This document shows positions 9,430-18,138 of a stretch of DNA of 64,000 nt, piece after piece (positions within the stretch are counted from its first letter, which is position 1; each line of letters opens with the position of its first letter). Source of the stretch: Cohnella lupini. Lineage in GTDB: Bacteria; Bacillota; Bacilli; Paenibacillales; Paenibacillaceae. Below the pieces are notes generated by a model that made no database searches, was not told the DNA's origin, and was given only the letters and a program-made list of their open reading frames with translations. The translations under genes were made by a program, and so were the position numbers. The DNA lies in the NCBI RefSeq assembly GCF_003386205.1, contig NZ_QRDY01000013.1, forward strand, positions 1 through 64,000, given 5' to 3'.

Positions 9430-9505
9430 TGGTGGACCCTAGCGGGATCGAACCGCTGACCTCTTCGCTGCCAGCGAAGCGCTCTCCCAGCTGAGCTAAG
9501 GGCCC
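9430..9505 (-). tRNA. tRNA-Ala (anticodon GGC)
   Basis: The minus strand folds as a complete 76-nt cloverleaf: acceptor GGGCCCT/AGGGTCC, D arm GCTC...GAGC, anticodon stem CTTCG/CGAAG with loop CTGGCAG (anticodon GGC), T arm AGCGG/CCGCT with TTCGATC, discriminator A and an encoded CCA. It has its own promoter and terminator, so it is a single-gene unit. Confidence 0.95.
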
Positions 9506-9525
9506 GTGATTTGGCGACAAAAATG

Positions 9526-9555
9526 AGTTTATCACAGGTGGCAAAGGGATGTCAA
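9526..9555 (-). promoter_or_regulatory. SigA promoter of tRNA-Ala
   Basis: TTGACA (9550-9555) and TAAACT (9526-9531) are separated by 18 bp on the minus strand and lie about 20 bp before the tRNA 5' end. Confidence 0.75.
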
Positions 9556-9599
9556 CGGGTTATGGCAAGTTTTTATTCTGCCGAACCCCTCTAATGAAT

Positions 9600-9785
9600 A
9601 AGGTTACGGGATCATCTTATTTCCCATTATAATTGCATGTCCATCGCTTTAACGTTGCCCCATCACCTTATTAACTTACTCGAAGTGGTTTTTGGCCGAC
9701 ATTCCAATGAATAGCGCTATCGCATCACCTTATTCACGTCCACTAACCGCGTAAACGCCAAATAACGATCACGCATCACCTTATC
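9600..9785. repeat. Degenerate repeats with core CATCACCTTA between nrdR and tRNA-Ala
   Basis: This 322-bp gap (9506-9827) has no gene. Besides the tRNA promoter it holds three copies of CATCACCTTA at 9661, 9723 and 9773 and a weaker one near 9613. Each is preceded by an AATA-CG-type stretch. The copy at 9709-9732 (GAATAGCGCTATCG then CATCACCTTA) matches 20644-20667, where AGCGCT is replaced by AACGTT, so the palindrome is kept. It looks like an eroded relative of the array at 20.6 kb. Confidence 0.5.
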
Positions 9786-9827
9786 GCGAAAAACGACCTA
9801 CAATCTCCGTTCGTAGACCACTCCCGG

Positions 9828-10289
9828 TTATATCCCGTGCTTGCTCATCAAAGTATTCAGTTCTTTGAGGAACATATTGATGTCCTTGAACTGGCGATAT
9901 ACCGAAGCGAAGCGAACATAAGCGACTTCGTCTACCGAATAGATGTGTTCCATCAATAATTCGCCGATGATCCGGCTCTCGACTTCCGCATGCGCGGTAT
10001 TGCGAATTTCCCTCTCGACGTCCGAGACGATGACTTCAAGCTGCCCGACGGATACGGGGCGCTTCTCGCACGCTCTCAGCAATCCTCTCAACACCTTGTC
10101 CCGACTGAACTCCTCGCGGCTTCCATCCTTTTTGACGACGATTAACGGCGTTTCCTCGACCGTCTCGAACGTGGTAAACCGACGGCTACACTTCTCGCAC
10201 TCTCTGCGGCGGCGGATCGATTTATTGTCGTTGGCAGGCCGAGAATCCAATACTTTAGTTCCGCTATAGTCGCAATATGGGCACTTCAT
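9828..10289 (-). CDS. nrdR: Transcriptional repressor NrdR
   Basis: NrdR senses ATP/dATP and represses ribonucleotide reductase genes. The 153-residue protein has an N-terminal zinc ribbon (cysteines in MKCPYC and [10 protein letters not shown]) and an ATP-cone domain (about 45-135, beginning [20 protein letters not shown]). Length and both domains are standard. In B. subtilis nrdR also lies near coaE, mutM and polA. No NrdR-box pair or nrd gene is visible in this window, so its targets lie elsewhere. Confidence 0.97.
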   Translation of the reverse strand: MKCPYCDYSGTKVLDSRPANDNKSIRRRRECEKCSRRFTTFETVEETPLIVVKKDGSREEFSRDKVLRGLLRACEKRPVSVGQLEVIVSDVEREIRNTAHAEVESRIIGELLMEHIYSVDEVAYVRFASVYRQFKDINMFLKELNTLMSKHGI

Positions 10290-10342
10290 GGCGTCGATTT
10301 CGCTCCCTTGTCCAATTTATTTCGATTTCCAGACCTTCCCTT

Positions 10343-10371
10343 ACATGAACAGAAAAATAAAGCACATAATA
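10343..10371 (+). promoter_or_regulatory. Candidate SigG (forespore) promoter of ssp
   Basis: ACATG (10343-10347) and CATAATA (10365-10371) are separated by 17 bp. This resembles the SigG pattern (GNATR and CATNNTA) and lies before a spore-protein gene, which is the expected class of target. Confidence 0.5.
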
Positions 10372-10401
10372 CAGTTACCAACCGCAAGGAGGTGAACATA
10401 C

Positions 10402-10620
10402 ATGGCACAAAGCAACAGCGGCAGCAGCAATACATTGCTCGTTCCCCAAGCAACTGCGGGATTGAATCAACTGAAGTACGAAGTAGCACAAGAGCTTGGT
10501 ATCGCCATTCCACAAGATGGATACCAAGGCAACATGACTACTAAAGACAACGGTTCTATCGGTGGATACATCACTCGCCACCTGGTACAAATCGCCGAGC
10601 AACAACTTGCCGGCAAATAA
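10402..10620 (+). CDS. ssp: Alpha/beta-type small acid-soluble spore protein
   Basis: Alpha/beta SASPs coat spore DNA and protect it from UV and heat; the germination protease GPR cleaves them. The 72-residue protein has both family blocks: a first helix with LNQLKYEVAQELGIAIP, containing the GPR-site-like YEVAQELGI, and a second with GSIGGYITRHLVQIAEQQL. An AAGGAGGTGAACATAC ribosome site precedes the ATG and a SigG-like promoter lies upstream. It is divergent from nrdR and stands alone. Confidence 0.95.
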   Translation: MAQSNSGSSNTLLVPQATAGLNQLKYEVAQELGIAIPQDGYQGNMTTKDNGSIGGYITRHLVQIAEQQLAGK

Positions 10621-10648
10621 TGAATAACTACTGAAGGCACTTAATACC

Positions 10649-10692
10649 GAGGAAGCTTTGAAGCGAGTTATAGGCTTCAGGGCTTCCTCTTC
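10649..10692 (+). terminator. Hairpin terminator after ssp
   Basis: GAGGAAGC and GCTTCCTC pair, with a second stem TGAAG/CTTCA inside. The tail is only TTCCCC, so it may act mainly as a 3' stabilising hairpin. Confidence 0.5.
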
Positions 10693-10731
10693 CCCGTTCA
10701 GCCGATTCTTTGCCTGCGATTCAACTTAATA

Positions 10732-11301
10732 TTACAACGTTTCGTATATTTTCTGATACTTCTTATAATAATACATCACACGTTGCACGTAATGTCTAGT
10801 CTCTCCGTAAGGAATATCCCGAATCGTCGATTCTTCGCCATCCCAGACCCCTGTATCCAACCACTGCCGTACTTTTCCCGGTCCCGCGTTGTATGCCGCC
10901 AAGGATAAGATTAAATTTCCATCGAACTGCCGGTTAAGCTCTTTCACGTACCAAGACCCGAGCGTGATTCCCGCATAGGCTTCGTTCCCCGCTTTTTTAA
11001 CCGACAAACTCCCGAACTCGTCCTGCTTCAGAATCCATGAAGCCGTTTCCGGCATAATCTGCATGATTCCAACGGCACCTTTAGGCGATACCGCATTCAG
11101 CTTGTAATTCGATTCCACTCGGATAATCGCCGCTATCAGCAAAGGATCCAATTGATACTCGGTAGCGCTTTGCTTGATTTCATCCGTGAACGAGATCGGA
11201 TATATCCATCGTCCGAGCCAATCCGATTGCACGAATAAAGCCCCCAGAATGATAAGAACGATGGGAAGGATCACTCTTTTTCGTTTTAACCGTTTTCTCA
11301 T
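10732..11301 (-). CDS. Membrane-anchored lytic transglycosylase (SLT domain)
   Basis: The protein likely cleaves peptidoglycan glycan strands to 1,6-anhydromuropeptides outside the membrane. It has a basic N terminus, one membrane anchor (about 8-25) and a goose-type SLT domain (about 40-185). Motifs visible are AAIIRVESNYKLNAVSPKGA (catalytic Glu in RVES), GIMQIMPETA and SLAAYNAGPGKVRQW. Its ATG overlaps the coaE stop by 4 bp, so the two are translationally coupled. This coaE-SLT pairing is common in Paenibacillaceae-like genomes to my knowledge. Confidence 0.93.
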   Translation of the reverse strand: MRKRLKRKRVILPIVLIILGALFVQSDWLGRWIYPISFTDEIKQSATEYQLDPLLIAAIIRVESNYKLNAVSPKGAVGIMQIMPETASWILKQDEFGSLSVKKAGNEAYAGITLGSWYVKELNRQFDGNLILSLAAYNAGPGKVRQWLDTGVWDGEESTIRDIPYGETRHYVQRVMYYYKKYQKIYETL

Positions 11302-11894
11302 CCCAACCCCTTTTCCCGCCAGAAGCGTTCGATCTGTTCTTCCGTCCGCGCAAGGCTACCGCCGTTGTCGATAAGAATATCGGCCTTCCGTTTCTTATCT
11401 TCGATGTCCATCTGGGCTTCAAGCCGCTTCAGCGCTTCCGGTGCGGTCATCTTGTCCCGTTCAATCAAACGATTCAGTTGTTCCTCGCGAGAAACGTATA
11501 CGACCATGATTCGTTGAAAATAAGACTCCAGCCCCGACTCGAAGAGAAGAGGAACGTCCACGACGACGAGCCGATCCGGAGAGTTCTTCTCATGATAAGC
11601 CATTCTTTCCTTCATAACCGCGCGGATGGCCGGATGAAGGATCGCTTCCAATGCTTTGCGTTCGGCCGGATCCGCGAACACGAGCGAGCCCAGCTTCTTA
11701 CGATCGAGCCTTCCGTCCTCTTGGATGACGGCTTGTCCGAAGCGTTCGGAGACCGCAACTAAAGAAGGTTGCCCGGGTTCGACGATTTCCCGGGCAATTC
11801 CGTCCAGATCGATCAATATCGCGCCGCGTTCCGTGAGCAGCTTGGCGACCGTGCTTTTGCCTGTGGCGATGCCACCCGTTAAACCGATGTTCAT
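11298..11894 (-). CDS. coaE: Dephospho-CoA kinase
   Basis: CoaE phosphorylates the 3' hydroxyl of dephospho-CoA, the last step of coenzyme A synthesis, in the cytoplasm. The 198-residue protein has the P-loop GLTGGIATGKSTVAKLL at its N terminus, the DLDGIAREIV segment and VVVDVPLLFESGLE. The length is typical. AAGGAAGAGG lies just before the ATG. It sits in the polA-mutM-ytaF-coaE block but is separated from ytaF by about 300 bp of repeats. Confidence 0.97.
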   Translation of the reverse strand: MNIGLTGGIATGKSTVAKLLTERGAILIDLDGIAREIVEPGQPSLVAVSERFGQAVIQEDGRLDRKKLGSLVFADPAERKALEAILHPAIRAVMKERMAYHEKNSPDRLVVVDVPLLFESGLESYFQRIMVVYVSREEQLNRLIERDKMTAPEALKRLEAQMDIEDKKRKADILIDNGGSLARTEEQIERFWREKGLG

Positions 11895-12194
11895 TATTAC
11901 CTCTTCCTTAACATTAAAAGTTCAATATTCCGTCCGGCTGAATTCAAGATTCGATGCCGAATCCGCTTCCCGCTTCTGCTTCGTGATCAAAAGTCGACTT
12001 TTGAACTACCTCATCAAAATCAAGTTCAAAAGTCGGCTTTTCAGCACCGAGAAGGTTGGATGAAGCTAGGGACAGAGGAGCGGAGCGTAGGCAAAACCTA
12101 CGTGGGCACCGGAAGGCCCGGCTGAATTCAAGATTCGACGTCGAATCCGCTTCCCGCTTCTGCTTCGTGATCAAAAGTCGACTTTTGATCTACC
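11895..12194. repeat. Two 70-bp direct repeats with palindromic ends between coaE and ytaF
   Basis: The 300-bp gap has no gene. Copies at 11935-12004 and 12119-12188 differ at two positions. Each ends in the palindrome core AAAAGTCGACTTTT; in the second copy it extends to a perfect 22-bp palindrome at 12169-12190. A third, imperfect version (AAAAGTCGGCTTTT) lies at about 12026. Within each copy TTCGAtgcCGAA/TTCGAcgtCGAA adds another small palindrome. The function is unknown. Confidence 0.75.
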
Positions 12195-12893
12195 TTACAG
12201 GAACAGCTTGAATATTCCCATTGCTATGAGTATGATCCCCGGCAGCATGGATAGCTGCCTAACCCATCGCCAGCCCGATGCCCAGAAGCCGACCCTCGTG
12301 CCTGACCAGAGAAACAGTCCGCTAGCCGCTGCAATGAGAACAGCAGTGAGCAATGGCGGGAAACCGACCAAAGCGGCTCCGATGCCCGCGCCGAACGCGT
12401 CCAAAGACAATGCCGTCCCTAGAAGAAACGCTTCTCCCGGGCTGATCGATCCCGAACGGTCCATATCGGCCGCCGAAGGGGTGCGAAGAATTTGAATAAT
12501 AAAGCCGAACACCTTGAGTTCCATCTTAAGGACAGGCGCGTCGAGGAACGCTTGCCCGTTCCCTTCTAGTGTCCCGCTTCCGTCTTCGTTTACTCGCCGC
12601 CCGGCCTCGGCTTCCCGTTCCCCGCTTCTAACGAATTGAAGAAGAGCCATCAAGCCGATTCCGATAAGAATAATTGCCCCTACCGTGGACGCGCCGCGAG
12701 GCGACATCCAATTCGTCAAGGTAACGCCGACCATCATCGATAACAGGATAATGAGTCCCGAACAAGCCGAAATAATGAGAATCGAGGATACCGGAATTTT
12801 TATTTTCCTGACTCCGTAAGTAATGCCGACTCCAAACCCATCGAGGCTAACGGCGAAAGACAACAAAACGAGCGATGCGACAGGTGCCATCAT
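12195..12893 (-). CDS. ytaF: Sporulation membrane protein YtaF (MntP-like fold)
   Basis: The 232-residue protein has about six membrane helices in two related halves, each with the family motif: LSFAVSLDGFGVGITYGVRK in the first and GTALSLDAFGAGIGAALVGF in the second. The halves are joined by a polar loop (RSGEREAEAGRR). YtaF proteins are required for efficient sporulation in Bacillus by an unknown mechanism; the same superfamily includes the manganese exporter MntP. Its place beside mutM and coaE matches B. subtilis. Confidence 0.9.
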   Translation of the reverse strand: MMAPVASLVLLSFAVSLDGFGVGITYGVRKIKIPVSSILIISACSGLIILLSMMVGVTLTNWMSPRGASTVGAIILIGIGLMALLQFVRSGEREAEAGRRVNEDGSGTLEGNGQAFLDAPVLKMELKVFGFIIQILRTPSAADMDRSGSISPGEAFLLGTALSLDAFGAGIGAALVGFPPLLTAVLIAAASGLFLWSGTRVGFWASGWRWVRQLSMLPGIILIAMGIFKLFL

Positions 12894-13014
12894 AGCGTAT
12901 TTCCCCCTGCATGGATGCTTACCCGATTTTCCGTTGCCGGACGTCGGGTTCTGTTCATCCTATGCAGTTAAGGCTTTGAATGCCCCGTTCAGCCGAACTT
13001 TTATACGCGAATGC

Positions 13015-13929
13015 CTAGTCGGACGATCCGTCCAACCTTCTTTTGACGGCATTGCGGTTTTGCTTGACGGTCGTTGAACCTTGAGCGGATCGCCGGCTTC
13101 GAGGCAACCTCTGGCATTTGGGACAAATGTGGGTACCCCGTCCTCCGACAACCGATTTCTCGATTAGTGTCGCGCAATTAAGGCACGGTTCTCCCGTTCT
13201 TCCGTAAGCCTTCAAGCTATGCTGGAACAATCCCATCTCGCCTTGCCCGTTCACGTAGGATTTGATGGAGGAGCCTCCGGCTTCCACAGCAGCCGACAAC
13301 GTCTCTACGATCGCGGAATGAAGAAGCTCCTGCTCCTTCGGCTTCAGCTCGTTGGCCGGCGTCTCCGGGTGAATGCCCGCGGTATGCAAAGCTTCGTCCA
13401 CGTAGATGTTGCCCAATCCGACGATCACTTCCTGATTGAGCAACAAGGGCTTGATCTTCGTCGGCCGTTTGCCGAGCGCACGCCGGAAAGTTTCCAACGT
13501 GAACCCCTCTTCCAAAGGCTCCAACCCCAGTTTATTCAGGGGAGGGGCTTGTAATTCTTCTCCGGGGAAAAACAAATGCATCGTCCCGAATTGACGCACA
13601 TCCTTATACCGCAATTCCGTTCCATCCGTAAAATGAAAGATGACGTGAGTGTGAATCTCGGTCGGATCGTCCTCGTTATATAAGCCGTAACGTCCCTCCA
13701 TCCTTAGATGGGAAACCAGCACTAATTCGTCCAATACTAATCTTAGAAATTTGCCGCGCCGTTCAACGGATCTGAAAGTTCTGCCTTCCAGCATGGCTGC
13801 GAACAAAGGCGGATCATCCGGCTTCTGCAGGATTCGCGGCAAATTGACCGATACGCGGCTTATCGTCTTGCCCGTTATCAGTTGATTCAAGGTCCGGCGG
13901 ACCGTTTCCACTTCCGGTAATTCCGGCAT
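13015..13929 (-). CDS. mutM: Formamidopyrimidine-DNA glycosylase (Fpg)
   Basis: MutM removes 8-oxoguanine and formamidopyrimidines and nicks the abasic site. The N terminus is PELPEVETVRRTL, so Pro-2 would be the catalytic nucleophile after Met removal and Glu-3 is present. The helix-two-turn-helix segment (NIYVDEALHTAGIHP) and the zinc finger (CLNC...CPKC, about residues 245-268) are intact. After the zinc finger there is a basic tail of about 35 residues (RRSAQGSTTVKQNRNAVKRR), longer than the family norm of about 274 residues. An AGGAGG precedes the ATG; 25 bp separates it from polA. Confidence 0.97.
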   Translation of the reverse strand: MPELPEVETVRRTLNQLITGKTISRVSVNLPRILQKPDDPPLFAAMLEGRTFRSVERRGKFLRLVLDELVLVSHLRMEGRYGLYNEDDPTEIHTHVIFHFTDGTELRYKDVRQFGTMHLFFPGEELQAPPLNKLGLEPLEEGFTLETFRRALGKRPTKIKPLLLNQEVIVGLGNIYVDEALHTAGIHPETPANELKPKEQELLHSAIVETLSAAVEAGGSSIKSYVNGQGEMGLFQHSLKAYGRTGEPCLNCATLIEKSVVGGRGTHICPKCQRLPRSRRSAQGSTTVKQNRNAVKRRLDGSSD

Positions 13930-13954
13930 GCCGATCCTCCTTTCTCATGATGCC

Positions 13955-16627
13955 TTACTTCGCCTCGTACCAGTTGTTCCCGTCGCTAACCTCGGCCAGC
14001 AACGGCACGTCTAGCTTCAGTGCGTTGCTCATGACTTCCGGGACGAGTTTCCTCATCAGTTCCAATTCCTCTTCCGGCACTTCGAATACGAGCTCATCGT
14101 GTACTTGAAGCAGCATTCTGCTCCGCAGACCGCGTTCGAGAAGCGCTTCGTTCATCCGCATCATCGCAAGCTTGATAATGTCCGCGGCAGTCCCTTGTAT
14201 CGGCGTATTCATGGCCGTCCGTTCCGCGAACGAGCGCAGATTGAAGTTGGAGTGGCGGATTTCCGGCAGGTAGCGGCGACGTTCCAGCAACGTGGTCACG
14301 TAACCGTCCCTTTTCGCTTGCTCTACGATAGTGTCCATATAGCGACGAACGCCGGGGAACGCTTGAAAATATTGCTCAATGAACGCGGTAGCCTGATCCC
14401 GAGAGATATCCAAGTTCTGCGATAAACCGTAGCTGCTGATGCCGTAGACGATTCCGAAGTTGACCGCCTTCGCTTGACGGCGCATATTGCCGTCCACTTG
14501 ATCGGCTTGCACGCCGAATACGTCCATCGCCGTTTTCGTATGAATGTCCATATCGTTAAGGAACGCTTCCTTAAGCCCTTCGTCGCCGGAAATATGAGCT
14601 AGCACGCGCAATTCGATCTGGGAATAATCGGCAGCGAGAATCGTCCAGCCCGGCTCCGAAGGCACGAAAGCTTTGCGGATTTGACGGCCCTCTTCCATAC
14701 GGATAGGGATATTCTGAAGGTTCGGAAATTGGCTCGACAACCTGCCTGTTGCCGCGATCGTCTGGCGATAGAACGTATGGATTTTGCCGGAATCGGACCG
14801 TATTTCCTTAAGCAAGCCTTCGATATAGGTCGATTGCAGCTTCGTAAGCTGGCGATAATGCAAGATTAATCGGACGATCTCGTGATGAGGCTCCAGTCTT
14901 TCCAGCACTTCCGCGTCGGTCGAATATCCGGTCTTCGTTTTTTTGTACACGGGAAGTCCAAGTCGATCGAACAGCACTTCGCCTAATTGCTTGGGCGAAC
15001 CGATATTGAATTCAAACCCCGCGGACTCGTAGATGCCTTTCGTAATCTCCTCGATGCGACGCTGGAATTCCGTCCCGAGATCCTTCAAAGCATCCCCGTT
15101 TACCGCGATCCCTTGCTTTTCCATGCCTGCGAGAACGCTCGACAGCGGCTGTTCCAGCTCATAGTAGAGCCGATTCATCCCGAGCTGCTCGACTTGTTCG
15201 GCAAGAAGCGGCTTCATCCTGCGAACGGCGTCCGCTTTCGCCGCGAGATGCTTGGCCAATTGTTCGCCCTCGGGAACGAGATATTTCGCCCCTTTGCCGT
15301 ATACGGCTTCATCCGGGAGTATCGACGATAGCTTGTACCGCTGAAGCAATCCGTTAAGCGACGGGTCCGCTTCCGTAGGATCTAGCAAATACGCGGCTAA
15401 TTGCACGTCGAAAGCTTGACCTTTCAAGTTGATGCCGGAGCGCGCAAGCACGAGCTCTACGCGATGCAGATCGTAGCTCACCTTCGGCTTATCCCCGTTT
15501 TCCAACCATTCGCGAAGCACGGAGGCTTCGGGCGACGACAATAGCTTATACTCAACGACATGGCACTTGTCGCCGGATACGACGGCAATGCCTATTCCTT
15601 GCGCTTGATGCGGATTGTCTCCGTACGATTCGACCAATACCGCCTCCGCTTCGGCAAGCACTTCGTTCAGTCCCGCCCATCCCGACGTTTCGACTCTGAC
15701 GACCTCGTATCGGGTGGCAGATTCCGCGCTTTCCGCCTTCGTCGCTTCGTCGGCAGCCCCCAAATTCAAGCGTTCCGCGAGAGTCTTGAACTCTAGCTTC
15801 CGCATAGCGACTCCGAGAGCGGCGGAATCGTACCCCTTCCATACGACGTCCTCTAGGGAATAATCGAGCGGCACTTCGCGGAAGATTGTCGCGAGCTTCT
15901 TGCTCATTCTGGCATCGTCCATATGGGACTCAATATTTTCGCGTAGCTTGCCTTTGATCTCTTCGATTTTCTCCAGTACGTTCTCTACCGTTCCGAATTC
16001 CTGCAACAGCTTTAACGCAGTCTTCTCGCCGACTCCCGGAACGCCGGGAATATTATCGCTCGCATCTCCCATAAGACCTTTCAAATCTATGATCTGAGCG
16101 GGAGTGATGCCATACTTCTCGCCTATGGCTTCGGGCGTATAGCGCTCGACCTCGCTTACCCCTTTGCGGGTAATTAGAACGCTTACGCGATCGGTCGCCA
16201 ACTGCAGCATATCTTTGTCTCCGGAAACGACGATCGCTGACTTCCCTTGCTCTTCCGCAAGCTTCGCCATCGTTCCGATAATATCGTCCGCTTCGTAACC
16301 CGGTAATTCGAATTGCGGAATCGAAAATGCCTTGAGCAGTTCCTTCAGCAGCGGAAATTGTTCCGACAGCTCGGGAGGCGTTTTCTGGCGTCCGCCTTTG
16401 TATTCGGCATATCCTTCATGGCGGAAGGTCATTTTGCCTGCATCGAAAGCGACGAGTATATGGGTGGGCTTCTCTTCCTCCAGCACCCTTAGCAGCATCG
16501 TCGTAAAACCAAGCACGGCATTCGTATGCAAGCCGCTGCTGCTCGTCAAAGGCGGTATCGCGTAAAATGCCCGAAAAATAATGCTATTGCCGTCGATTAA
16601 GACCAACTTGTCCATTTGATTGCTCAT
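13955..16627 (-). CDS. polA: DNA polymerase I
   Basis: Pol I fills repair gaps and replaces Okazaki primers. The 890-residue protein has an N-terminal 5' nuclease domain (1-290; GYEADDIIGTMAKLAEE, GDASDNIPGVPGVGEKTALK), a central 3'-5' exonuclease-like domain (about 310-490) that appears to lack the usual Asp/Glu catalytic set as in other Bacillus Pol I, and a polymerase domain (about 500-890) with motif A AADYSQIELRVLAH, the O helix RRQAKAVNFGIVYGIS and motif C LLQVHDELVFEVP. It is the first gene of the polA-mutM unit. Confidence 0.98.
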   Translation of the reverse strand: MSNQMDKLVLIDGNSIIFRAFYAIPPLTSSSGLHTNAVLGFTTMLLRVLEEEKPTHILVAFDAGKMTFRHEGYAEYKGGRQKTPPELSEQFPLLKELLKAFSIPQFELPGYEADDIIGTMAKLAEEQGKSAIVVSGDKDMLQLATDRVSVLITRKGVSEVERYTPEAIGEKYGITPAQIIDLKGLMGDASDNIPGVPGVGEKTALKLLQEFGTVENVLEKIEEIKGKLRENIESHMDDARMSKKLATIFREVPLDYSLEDVVWKGYDSAALGVAMRKLEFKTLAERLNLGAADEATKAESAESATRYEVVRVETSGWAGLNEVLAEAEAVLVESYGDNPHQAQGIGIAVVSGDKCHVVEYKLLSSPEASVLREWLENGDKPKVSYDLHRVELVLARSGINLKGQAFDVQLAAYLLDPTEADPSLNGLLQRYKLSSILPDEAVYGKGAKYLVPEGEQLAKHLAAKADAVRRMKPLLAEQVEQLGMNRLYYELEQPLSSVLAGMEKQGIAVNGDALKDLGTEFQRRIEEITKGIYESAGFEFNIGSPKQLGEVLFDRLGLPVYKKTKTGYSTDAEVLERLEPHHEIVRLILHYRQLTKLQSTYIEGLLKEIRSDSGKIHTFYRQTIAATGRLSSQFPNLQNIPIRMEEGRQIRKAFVPSEPGWTILAADYSQIELRVLAHISGDEGLKEAFLNDMDIHTKTAMDVFGVQADQVDGNMRRQAKAVNFGIVYGISSYGLSQNLDISRDQATAFIEQYFQAFPGVRRYMDTIVEQAKRDGYVTTLLERRRYLPEIRHSNFNLRSFAERTAMNTPIQGTAADIIKLAMMRMNEALLERGLRSRMLLQVHDELVFEVPEEELELMRKLVPEVMSNALKLDVPLLAEVSDGNNWYEAK

Positions 16628-16745
16628 CGCCCGCGTCCACCTCGTCGCTTCATCGTCTTACCCTGATTTCTTCTTCTCCCAATCATAACATAGAGGCGTC
16701 ATCGCCGCACCCCGTGCAAGCGCTCGCATGATACCGACGGATCGA

Positions 16746-16796
16746 TAAAAAACCGCAAAGAAGCTAGGAAATACTTTCCTTCGCTTCTTTGCGGTT
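16746..16796 (-). terminator. Rho-independent terminator of the EAL gene
   Basis: AACCGCAAAGAAGC pairs with GCTTCTTTGCGGTT (14 bp) on the minus strand, followed by TTTTAT. It separates the c-di-GMP pair from polA. Confidence 0.85.
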
Positions 16797-16819
16797 ATTC
16801 GCAACAAATGAAAAGTTCT

Positions 16820-18073
16820 TTAAGATGGTAACCCGCTCTTCGATGCCGTTGCGACCTCTAGAGGCACGTATTCTTGCGGTCTGCCCAACAAATAGCCTTG
16901 CGCGAAATCGAATCCCATAGACCTGAGCAGACGAAGCTCCTCCGGTCTCTCTATTCCCTCCGCGACGGTGCGGATATTCATCTTTTTGGCGAATCTGACG
17001 AACGTGCGAAGCATGTGTTTTTTCATCTCGTCCTTATCCGCCATACGCACGAGCGAACGATCTACTTTAATGTAATCCGGACTTAATTCAACGATCGACT
17101 GCAAGGAAGAATATCCCGCGCCAGCATCGTCGATGGCGATCTCGTAACCCTGGCTTCGGTAATGCGCCAGTATTTTCTTCGCGGCGTCGAAGTCGTCGAT
17201 CGAGCTTCGCTCCGTCAGCTCGAATACGACCTGTCCGGGAAATAATCCCTGCTCCGACAACCAATGGACGGTCTGACCCGATACGAAATGGGGGTCGTTA
17301 ATGATTCCCATCGTGACGTTAATGAATATTTTCTGCATTTCGCCCAGCGGAGGACAATGGCGTATCGCCTTCTCCCTTGCCATTCTGTCCAAAGCGAAAG
17401 CATGGTTATGTTTCTCCGCGAATTGGAAAAGGGACAAAGGACCGTCGAACAAACTCCCTTCGGGGCACCTAGTGAGCGCTTCGTAGCCGAATACTCTTCC
17501 GTCCCCGAGCCGCATGATCGGTTGATATACGCTTTTGATGCTGCACTCGGAGAGCAATCTCTCCAACTCGTGGCGCAGCTCCCAGTCGTTCTGTTCGACC
17601 ATCGACTCGCGGATTTGTCCGGTCGCCTTCAATACGCCTTCATAGACGATATCCCGTGCCGTTCCTTCGCTGCAACTATGCAATCTGGCGTATCCGATCC
17701 CTTTTTCCCGAAAGCGGGAAGAATGATGACTCTCGTTGGAGGTCATCCCGGCTTCGGCGATCATCGCTTCCCTCAGGCGTTTCGCCAATCCGCGCAGGAA
17801 ATGCTCGCTTTCTTCTTCCCCCAGGTCATCCGGCATCGCCGCGTATACCCAGAGATGGTTGGAAACGACGTCTCCGAACCAAATATCGCCTCTTCCCATG
17901 GAAAGCATCAACCATTCCGTCCAATTGAAGCTTTCTTCACGGAGTTCCGACAATAGGCCGCTTTTCCATTCCGATAGGTCGATCCCGATCAAGCCGATAT
18001 GGTTATGATGTTCGATCCGCTCGAGCATTCGCTCCACGCCAAACCAAGACGTCATCATTCGATTGAACACCAT
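16820..18073 (-). CDS. EAL-domain cyclic-di-GMP phosphodiesterase
   Basis: EAL domains hydrolyse c-di-GMP to pGpG. The C-terminal domain (about 170-410) retains the expected active-site motifs: YEALTR, FINVT, FELTERS, AIDDAGAGYSSLQ, DYIKVDRSLV, AEGIERPEE and FAQGYLLGRP. The enzyme is therefore probably active. The N-terminal 160 residues look like a divergent, non-catalytic sensory or GGDEF-like domain and resemble the N-terminal part of the protein encoded just upstream. No membrane segment is seen, so it is cytoplasmic. It follows the EAL-CBS-GGDEF gene by 65 bp and likely shares its transcript. Confidence 0.92.
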   Translation of the reverse strand: MVFNRMMTSWFGVERMLERIEHHNHIGLIGIDLSEWKSGLLSELREESFNWTEWLMLSMGRGDIWFGDVVSNHLWVYAAMPDDLGEEESEHFLRGLAKRLREAMIAEAGMTSNESHHSSRFREKGIGYARLHSCSEGTARDIVYEGVLKATGQIRESMVEQNDWELRHELERLLSECSIKSVYQPIMRLGDGRVFGYEALTRCPEGSLFDGPLSLFQFAEKHNHAFALDRMAREKAIRHCPPLGEMQKIFINVTMGIINDPHFVSGQTVHWLSEQGLFPGQVVFELTERSSIDDFDAAKKILAHYRSQGYEIAIDDAGAGYSSLQSIVELSPDYIKVDRSLVRMADKDEMKKHMLRTFVRFAKKMNIRTVAEGIERPEELRLLRSMGFDFAQGYLLGRPQEYVPLEVATASKSGLPS

Positions 18074-18138
18074 CTTCCAAAGATTCTTCGATGACTCTAA
18101 ATTTACCAGTACAATGTAAACCCAATGCCTGAATTTTG

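Noticed and set aside
11944..12174. A 76-residue minus-strand frame between coaE and ytaF
   Set aside because: It is spanned by the 70-bp direct repeats and has no ribosome site; the repetition of its ends simply reflects the DNA repeat.
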